Shown here in pieces: positions 6,794-11,093 of a stretch of DNA of 11,093 bases. The DNA comes from Gammaproteobacteria bacterium. Its GTDB lineage: Bacteria > Pseudomonadota > Gammaproteobacteria > Chromatiales > Chromatiaceae. The translations under genes were made by a program, and so were the position numbers. The stretch is taken from contig JADWMH010000052.1 of NCBI GenBank assembly GCA_015767355.1, positions 1-11,093 on the forward strand, written 5' to 3'. Every line of letters starts with the position of its first letter. Position 1 is the first letter of the stretch. The notes under the pieces are model-generated. The model was not told where the DNA came from, did no database searches, and saw only the letters and a program-made list of their open reading frames with translations.

Positions 6794-9016
6794 ATGCCAA
6801 CCCCGAAGATCATCTACACCCTCACCGATGAAGCGCCCGCACTTGCGACCCGTTCACTGCTGCCAGTCATCAAGGCATTTGCCGGAGCCGCTGGCGTCAG
6901 CGTTGAAACCAGGGACATCTCCCTGGCGGGGCGGATACTCGCTAATTTTCCCGACAAGCTGAGTGTCGAACAACAACAAGGCGATGCGCTGGCAGAGCTG
7001 GGCGAACTGGCGAAGACGTCGGATGCGAATATTATCAAGCTGCCGAATATCAGCGCCTCGATTCCGCAGCTGAATGCTGCGATCAAGGAGTTGCAAACGC
7101 TGGGATACGACATCCCTGACTATCCTGAAGAGCCGCAAAACGATGCAGAGCTGAATATCAAGGAGCGTTATGCAAAAGTGCTGGGCAGTGCAGTCAATCC
7201 GGTGCTGCGTGAAGGCAACTCTGACCGCCGTGTGGCAGGCCCGGTCAAGGAGTATGCAAAACAGCATCCTCATTCGATGGGCGCATGGAGCGCCGATTCC
7301 AAAACACAGGTCGCATCGATGAGCGACGATGACTTCTACTCCAGCGAACAGTCGGTGGTGATCGATGAAGCGGGCGATCTGAGCATCGAGTTCGTCGCTG
7401 CAGATGGTGAAGTGACTCTGCTTAAAGAGAAAATCCCCGTTCTTGTTGATGAAGTCGTCGATGCAACGCGCATGAGCCGCAAGGCGCTGCGTGCTTTCTA
7501 CGAAAAAACCATCGATGAGGCGAAGCAGCAGGGTGTGCTGCTGTCACTGCACCTCAAGGCAACGATGATGAAGGTCTCCGACCCGATCATGTTCGGCCAT
7601 GCCGTGACTGTCTACTATAAGGATGTGTTTGAGAGACATGCCGCCCTGTTTGAACAGCTGGGAGTTGACCCAAATAATGGGCTTGGCGATCTCTATGCAA
7701 AAATCAGCACACTCTCTGATGGTCAGAGAGAAGAGATAGAAGCGGAAATCCAGGTGGTTTATGCGAGTCATCCCGCGCTGGCGATGGTGAACTCGGACCA
7801 GGGCATCACCAATCTGCACGTCCCCAGCGACGTCATTATCGATGCCTCCATGCCAGCGGCGATACGCTCGTCTGGAAAGATGTGGGGCCCTGACGGCAAG
7901 CTGCACGATACCATGGCGATGATTCCCGACCGCTGCTATGCAGGCATCTACAATCAAACGATCAGTTTTTGTAGACAGCATGGCGCCTTCGATGTGGCGA
8001 CCATGGGCAGCGTCAGCAATGTTGGACTGATGGCGCAAAAAGCCGAAGAGTACGGCTCGCATGACAAGACCTTTGAAATTCCCGCCGACGGCAGGGTGCG
8101 CGCCGTCGATGCATCAGGCAAGACGTTGATGGAGCATTCGGTTGAAGAGGGGGATATCTGGCGCGCCTGTCAAACCAAAGATATCCCGATCAGGGATTGG
8201 GTCGGACTGGCGGTATCCCGCGCCCGCGCAACGGGCCATCCCGCCATCTTCTGGCTGGACAAGAACCGCGCCCACGACGCCAACCTGATCGCCAGGGTGG
8301 AACGATATCTGCCGGAGCACGATACCAGCGGGCTGGAAATCAGCATCATGTCTCCGCAGGAGGCGATGCGTCATACTCTGGAGCGCGTCAAGGCGGGGCA
8401 GAATACGATTTCGGTTACAGGCAACGTGTTGCGCGACTACCTGACCGACCTATTCCCGATTTTAGAGCTGGGCACCAGCGCCAAGATGCTCTCCATCGTG
8501 CCGCTGCTGGCCGGCGGCGGATTGTATGAAACCGGCGCAGGCGGCTCGGCCCCCAAGCATGTACAGCAGCTGCTCGAAGAGAATCATCTGCGCTGGGATT
8601 CGCTGGGAGAATACCTGGCGCTTGTAGTGTCGCTGGAAGGGTTGGCGGATAAAACTGGCAGCGACAAAATAGAGGTGTTGGCCGAGGCGCTGGATCAGGC
8701 GAATGCCAAATTCCTCAACAGTGACAAATCACCATCGCGCAGAGTGGGAGAGCTGGATACCCGCGGCAGCCACTTTTATCTGGCGATGTACTGGGCGCAG
8801 GCGCTGGCTGAGCAGACGAAAGATCAGGAATTGCAGCAGATTTTCACCCCGGTGGCGCAGAAACTGGCAGAGAATGAGGCGATGATCGTCGCTGAACTCA
8901 ACGCTGTCCAGGGACAGTCCGCTGATCTGGGTGGTTACTACCGTCCTGATGAACACAAGAGCACCGGGGTGATGCGTCCCAGCCAAACATTCAATGCGAT
9001 TGTGGATGCTGTTTAG
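6794..9016 (+). CDS. icd: Isocitrate dehydrogenase, NADP-dependent, monomeric type
   Basis: Oxidative decarboxylation of isocitrate to 2-oxoglutarate with NADP in the TCA cycle. 740 aa, the usual length of the monomeric enzymes of Azotobacter and Corynebacterium and unlike the ~415-aa dimeric enzyme. Every active-site residue I recall from the Azotobacter structure is present at the same number: S132, N135, R139 and R145 (SAVNPVLREGNSDRR), K255, D350, Y420, R547, D548 and D552 (VLRDYLTD), and the coenzyme residues S585, H589, R600 and R649. The metal-binding aspartates and catalytic Lys/Tyr are thus intact. The start ATG is preceded by AAGAGA. It lies 31 bp after copZ in the same direction, so read-through from the copper operon is possible, but there is no obvious functional link. 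It is the last gene of the ordinary chromosomal part. Confidence 0.96.
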   Translation: MPTPKIIYTLTDEAPALATRSLLPVIKAFAGAAGVSVETRDISLAGRILANFPDKLSVEQQQGDALAELGELAKTSDANIIKLPNISASIPQLNAAIKELQTLGYDIPDYPEEPQNDAELNIKERYAKVLGSAVNPVLREGNSDRRVAGPVKEYAKQHPHSMGAWSADSKTQVASMSDDDFYSSEQSVVIDEAGDLSIEFVAADGEVTLLKEKIPVLVDEVVDATRMSRKALRAFYEKTIDEAKQQGVLLSLHLKATMMKVSDPIMFGHAVTVYYKDVFERHAALFEQLGVDPNNGLGDLYAKISTLSDGQREEIEAEIQVVYASHPALAMVNSDQGITNLHVPSDVIIDASMPAAIRSSGKMWGPDGKLHDTMAMIPDRCYAGIYNQTISFCRQHGAFDVATMGSVSNVGLMAQKAEEYGSHDKTFEIPADGRVRAVDASGKTLMEHSVEEGDIWRACQTKDIPIRDWVGLAVSRARATGHPAIFWLDKNRAHDANLIARVERYLPEHDTSGLEISIMSPQEAMRHTLERVKAGQNTISVTGNVLRDYLTDLFPILELGTSAKMLSIVPLLAGGGLYETGAGGSAPKHVQQLLEENHLRWDSLGEYLALVVSLEGLADKTGSDKIEVLAEALDQANAKFLNSDKSPSRRVGELDTRGSHFYLAMYWAQALAEQTKDQELQQIFTPVAQKLAENEAMIVAELNAVQGQSADLGGYYRPDEHKSTGVMRPSQTFNAIVDAV

Positions 9017-9072
9017 GGCAGCCGTTATATTTTGGAAAACGAACAACGAAGAGCATATCTCGGAGCAATCGG

Positions 9073-9444
9073 ATGAAAATCATCGGTGGTAATTTTGGAG
9101 TCAAAGGCTCTGCATTTATCAGTAGAGATAAGAAATTGGTTATTGAGGGAGCACAGAAAGCCATATATTCACCACAGCAAGTACTTTCTGTTTCCGCAAA
9201 TGTAACTAAAGAAAAGAAGTTCGGCATTTTGGGTTTCATTGTAGGCGCAATAGTGTTGAGTATAATCTTGGGGTTGTTGCTAAATGTTCTCGGCGTTGTA
9301 ATTGCTCTTGTAATCGCAGTGGCAGGCTCTTTTTATTCTGAGAAAACTAATATAGTAGAGGTAAAGTTCAATGATAATAAGTCTGTCAGCTTGGAGAGCA
9401 CTCCACGTGGAGTAAAAAAGCTTGTTCAATTCGCCCCAACATAA
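9073..9444 (+). CDS. Small membrane protein of unknown function (first cassette gene)
   Basis: 123 aa, not recognised. Residues 1-48 form a soluble segment (KIIGGNFGVKGSAFISRDKK) with beta-like alternation; residues about 51-70 and 73-88 are two hydrophobic stretches separated by a short turn (NVLG), a probable helical hairpin; residues 90-123 are again soluble with a VEVKFNDNKSVSLES strand pair. No signal peptide. GGAG at 9062-9065 stands 7 bases before the ATG and supports this start. The stop lies 6 bases before the first attC site, the usual tight packing of a cassette gene. The gene is AT-rich compared with the dehydrogenase before it. Confidence that it is a real gene is good; function is unknown. 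Confidence 0.72.
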   Translation: MKIIGGNFGVKGSAFISRDKKLVIEGAQKAIYSPQQVLSVSANVTKEKKFGILGFIVGAIVLSIILGLLLNVLGVVIALVIAVAGSFYSEKTNIVEVKFNDNKSVSLESTPRGVKKLVQFAPT

Positions 9445-9450
9445 TGAAAA

Positions 9451-9512
9451 ACACAACAAAGAAAATTCACTCGGACGGCAAAAAGCGCCGCCCGTGATTT
9501 GCAGCGTTAGGC
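9451..9512 (+). other. attC recombination site 1
   Basis: 62 bp. Right core GTTAGGC at 9506-9512 matches GTTRRRY exactly; the left core is ACACAAC at 9451-9457, conserving only the AAC. Between them AAATTCAC (about 9463-9470) pairs with GTGATTT (9494-9500) leaving one unpaired T, and CGGAC-GGC pairs with GCCGCCCG around a small AAAAAGC loop, leaving an unpaired A. Spacers of five bases separate cores from stems on both sides. Unpaired bases in an otherwise complementary stem are the structural mark of attC sites, which recombine as a folded bottom strand. Confidence 0.85.
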
Positions 9513-9540
9513 GACATAGAGAGGAGGTTGTGAAACTAGG

Positions 9541-9861
9541 ATGGCAATGATTACAAATATCCAGCATTTCATGGGTGAGGATGGAGAAGCGCCCGATTTG
9601 CCAATAGAAGCTAAAAAATTATTAAACTTTCTGACAGGCATCATTGAAGCAGCAACAACAGAATATGAAAGGCCAGTAACACTGTCATCGACAGGTTGTC
9701 GACAAGTCATAAATGGAAAACCCTGCCCAGGAGAGATCGAGGTATGGGTGTATGCTGAAGATAATCAAATTGGTTGGGAATGTCTGGAATGCGGTGATGA
9801 AGGAGTTATTACACATTGGGAAGGAACTCCATGGGATAAACGCAATTATACACGACATTAG
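9541..9861 (+). CDS. Hypothetical zinc-ribbon-like protein (cassette gene)
   Basis: 106 aa. Family not recognised by name. Residues 1-45 look helical (PIEAKKLLNFLTGIIEAATT). The rest resembles a zinc ribbon: C53 and C62 (TGCRQVINGKPCPG), then C81 and C84 (WECLECGDEGVI), followed by a conserved-looking tail with aromatic residues (HWEGTPWDKRNY). The first pair is spaced CX8C instead of CX2C, so metal binding is likely but not certain. Start is ambiguous: ATG at 9541 has GAGGAGG 13 bases away, while ATG at 9547 has AGGA at 9538-9541 at a better distance. It begins 34 bases after the recombination point of attC 1. The closest downstream gene is 77 bases away. Confidence 0.65.
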   Translation: MAMITNIQHFMGEDGEAPDLPIEAKKLLNFLTGIIEAATTEYERPVTLSSTGCRQVINGKPCPGEIEVWVYAEDNQIGWECLECGDEGVITHWEGTPWDKRNYTRH

Positions 9862-9870
9862 CGAGCCATT

Positions 9871-9940
9871 TCCTAACGGAGAAGGAAAATAGAGACATGG
9901 ATATATAGAATGTAATCAATGCTATTTGGAGCAGTCGTGT
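9871..9940 (+). other. Possible eroded attC site
   Basis: TCCTAAC at 9871-9877 resembles a left core (RYYYAAC, first base wrong). AAATAG at 9887-9892 can pair with CTATTT at 9922-9927, and ACAT with ATGT inside. The right end, where GTTRRRY should stand, reads GTCGTGT (9934-9940). Total length, about 70 bp, fits an attC site. The lost GTT would make it inactive. Short stems like this arise by chance, so this is a weak call. The region also contains GGAG at 9928-9931, which serves the next gene. Confidence 0.2.
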
Positions 9941-10210
9941 GAGAATCACCGATCATGCTGATGAGGAGGCATCTGATGACACCCTGACATATGAAGAAAT
10001 ATATTCATCGGTAATTCAGGGCGAAGTTATCGAGAATTATCCAAATGACAAACCATATCCAAGCTGTCTGATTATGGGGAGGAATTTTTCGGGTGAGCCA
10101 ATTCATAGCGTTTGGGCGTATAATCCAAAAATCTATGGGCAGTATTAATCACAGTCTATCGACCAGATCCTGAACGGTGGGTTGACTGGAAATTCAGGGC
10201 GAAAAAATGA
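9939..10210 (+). pseudogene. DUF4258-domain protein, frameshifted (toxin-like partner)
   Basis: From the GTG at 9939 (GGAG at 9928-9931, 7-base spacing) the frame reads RITDHADEEASDDTLTYEEI and on through GEVIENYPNDKPYPSCLIMG to HSVWAYNPK, the typical N-terminal two thirds of a DUF4258 protein, then ends at a TAA at 10146-10148 after 69 aa. The missing end is present one frame away: from 10130 it reads NLWAVLITVYRPDPERW to the TGA at 10208-10210. One extra A in the A5 run at 10127-10131 would restore a 90-aa protein of normal family length. The restored stop overlaps the next ATG in ATGA, as expected for a coupled pair. DUF4258 proteins are often paired with YgiT-type zinc-finger proteins and treated as putative toxins. 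Options: true mutation, sequencing error, or slippage at AAA. Confidence 0.82.
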
Positions 10211-10503
10211 AACCATTTGAAAAGTGCCCTGTATGTGGTGGAGAATTGGAAAATAAACAAGTACAAAAACTACTCAAAGGAGGAGGGAATACGGTTTCTA
10301 TGAAGGTTGCCGCCGAGGTATGTCTTCATTGCGGAGAAAGACTGTACGCTGAAGATGCTGTCAAATCATTTGAAGAAATTCGAGGCAAATTAAGAAAGCA
10401 GGAATTTAGCCACCTTAGAACTCTTGGTCAGTCATTTACGGTTGAAGAAAATTGGCCTAACAAAACTAATTCAGCCGACGCAAAAACCCGCGCGGCTGAT
10501 TAG
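10207..10503 (+). CDS. YgiT-type zinc-finger protein (MqsA-like antitoxin candidate)
   Basis: 98 aa. C7 and C10 (KCPVCGGEL) and C39 and C42 (EVCLHCGERLY) make a two-CxxC zinc module like the N-terminal domain of the MqsA (YgiT) antitoxin. The DNA-binding helix-turn-helix domain of full MqsA (about 131 aa) is absent; short versions of this kind usually accompany a DUF4258 protein. The start ATG overlaps the stop of the restored DUF4258 frame by the ATGA arrangement, so the pair was one translational unit, toxin-like gene first. The last ~16 residues (from PNKTNSADAK on) are encoded by the attC site itself, which explains why this tail is longer and less conserved than expected. A role as antitoxin is inferred from family and position. 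Confidence 0.82.
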   Translation: MKPFEKCPVCGGELENKQVQKLLKGGGNTVSMKVAAEVCLHCGERLYAEDAVKSFEEIRGKLRKQEFSHLRTLGQSFTVEENWPNKTNSADAKTRAAD

Positions 10504-10514
10504 CGACGTTAGGC
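10455..10514 (+). other. attC recombination site 2
   Basis: 60 bp, textbook structure. Left core GCCTAAC (10455-10461) and right core GTTAGGC (10508-10514) are perfect complements. Inside, TAATTCAGCCG (10467-10477) pairs with CGGCTGATTA (10493-10502) with one unpaired T; then an unpaired A, then CGC pairs with GCG, closing a loop of AAAAACCC. Five-base spacers flank the stem on each side. The two unpaired bases occupy the same places as in attC 1, and both loops start with AAAAA, so the sites belong to one lineage. The end of the YgiT-type gene runs into the site and stops at 10503. Confidence 0.93.
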
Positions 10515-10524
10515 ACATGAAAAG

Positions 10525-11093
10525 ATGAAGTCAAAAATGGATAAATACACACGACCAAATATTAGTAACTCTGCACTGATTACAATTGATGTTCTGAGGG
10601 ATACTTTAGATGAACAACCTTTGGAAATCCCAGGTACTTCTGCAGCTTTGCCAAAAATGAAACTGCTGTTGGATTTATATAGATGTACTAATAAACCAAT
10701 TGTTCATATTGTTCGGATATACAAAGCTGATGGCTCAAATGTTGATTTATGCAGAAAGGAATTAGTTGAAGGTGGTGCAGAAATATTGACTGAAAATAGT
10801 TTGGGAGCAGAACTTGCGCAAGAGCTATTTGATGATGATTCGGTAAGATACGATTCAAAATCGCTGTTAAATGGTGGTATCCAGAAGATATCTGAAAATG
10901 AAGTAATCATTTATAAACCACGATGGGGGGCATTTTATAACACTCCATTGGAAGATCACTTGAAGAAATTAGGTGTTAGCACTTTAGTATTTTCTGGCTG
11001 CAACTTCCCCAACTGCCCAAGAACTTCAATCTATGAAGCTAGTGAAAGGGATTATAAAATAGCATTAGCTGAAGACGCCATATCTGGACTATA
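10525..11093 (+). CDS. Isochorismatase-family cysteine hydrolase, 3' end outside window
   Basis: Open from ATG 10525 to the window edge, 189 residues so far; an in-frame ATG at 10537 is an equally possible start. Family features in order: D22 in ALITIDVLRD, K131 in IIYKPRWGAFYNTPL, and C164 in GCNFPNCPRTSIYEASERDY, which together form the Asp-Lys-Cys triad of the isochorismatase-like hydrolases (Pfam Isochorismatase). Members hydrolyse isochorismate, nicotinamide, N-carbamoyl compounds and similar amides; the substrate here cannot be told. The usual GxxTNxC loop reads GCNFPNC, an unusual variant with a second cysteine (C159). The gene begins 16 bases after the recombination point of attC 2, so it is the first gene of a third cassette. 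It is AT-rich, like its cassette neighbours. Confidence 0.85.
   Translation, partial: MKSKMDKYTRPNISNSALITIDVLRDTLDEQPLEIPGTSAALPKMKLLLDLYRCTNKPIVHIVRIYKADGSNVDLCRKELVEGGAEILTENSLGAELAQELFDDDSVRYDSKSLLNGGIQKISENEVIIYKPRWGAFYNTPLEDHLKKLGVSTLVFSGCNFPNCPRTSIYEASERDYKIALAEDAISGL

Larger units (their letters stand above)
9017..11093 (+). mobile_element. Integron gene-cassette array without visible integrase (CALIN-like)
   Basis: Two well-formed attC sites (9451-9512 and 10455-10514) delimit cassettes, all genes pointing the same way as the sites require. Recombination occurs between G and TTAGGC, so one full cassette runs 9507-10508; the preceding cassette ends at 9506 and the following one starts at 10509 and leaves the window. 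DNA is clearly AT-richer than the genes to the left. The integrase gene and attI would lie left of the first cassette, but that place is taken by the isocitrate dehydrogenase gene, and no other site is seen between 9017 and 9072, so the exact left edge is not defined. The array may continue to the right. Confidence 0.8.

Noticed and set aside
9010..9030. GTTTAGG and GTTATAT near the end of the dehydrogenase gene as a possible attI or attC edge
   Set aside because: Neither fits GTTRRRY and no complementary stem or left core is found around them.
9434..9512. Longer version of attC 1 using CCCCAAC at 9434-9440 as left core
   Set aside because: It would lie inside the end of the preceding gene and would break the five-base spacer and stem symmetry that the 9451 core gives.
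9530..9550. Six-codon mini-frame starting GTG at 9530 after GAGGAGG, with its stop overlapping the ATG at 9547
   Set aside because: The Shine-Dalgarno is only two bases from the GTG, too close for efficient use; more likely GAGGAGG simply serves one of the two ATGs downstream.

Overview
The window is chromosomal DNA from a gammaproteobacterium. The best evidence is a clear SlmA (nucleoid occlusion factor, a gammaproteobacterial hallmark) directly behind argB, plus a monomeric NADP-isocitrate dehydrogenase and the general codon style. I cannot name the species. A sulfur-oxidising or marine lineage would fit, but nothing here proves it.

Positions 1-2500 hold housekeeping genes. A short leader with a hairpin and three tandem 10-bp units precedes argB (71-967, arginine-sensitive type acetylglutamate kinase). 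After a 1-base gap comes slmA (969-1553, GTG start). A convergent gene for an exported DUF4124 protein (1543-2499, minus strand) overlaps the 3' end of slmA by 11 bp.

Positions 2500-3000 carry no convincing gene. They hold a 164-bp foldback, MITE-like element with perfect 20-bp terminal inverted repeats (2585-2748), followed by a stretch that may be gene debris.

Positions 3001-6762 look like a copper-handling cluster: a TauE/SafE-family (TSUP) membrane transporter, a Cu(I)-exporting P1B-1 ATPase (CopA, 914 aa, two metal-binding HMA domains plus an apparently degenerate third one), and a 68-aa CopZ-like copper chaperone overlapping the end of copA by 8 bp. A complete monomeric isocitrate dehydrogenase (6794-9016) follows in the same direction.

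From about 9017 to the right edge the DNA becomes visibly AT-richer and its character changes to small orphan genes separated by two well-formed integron recombination sites. The attC sites at 9451-9512 and 10455-10514 are about 60 bp, both end in GTTAGGC, and both have imperfect stems with unpaired bases in the same places. They define an integron gene-cassette array with no integrase in the window; the place where intI would be expected (left of the first cassette) is occupied by the isocitrate dehydrogenase gene. It is therefore best read as a CALIN (attC cluster lacking an integrase) or a detached part of a chromosomal integron. Cassettes carry: (1) a small two-helix membrane protein; (2) a zinc-ribbon-like orphan plus a DUF4258/YgiT-type toxin-antitoxin-like pair, whose DUF4258 gene is broken by a one-base frameshift in an A5 run; (3) an isochorismatase-family hydrolase running off the right edge. 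The cassette region is the most interesting part of the window.
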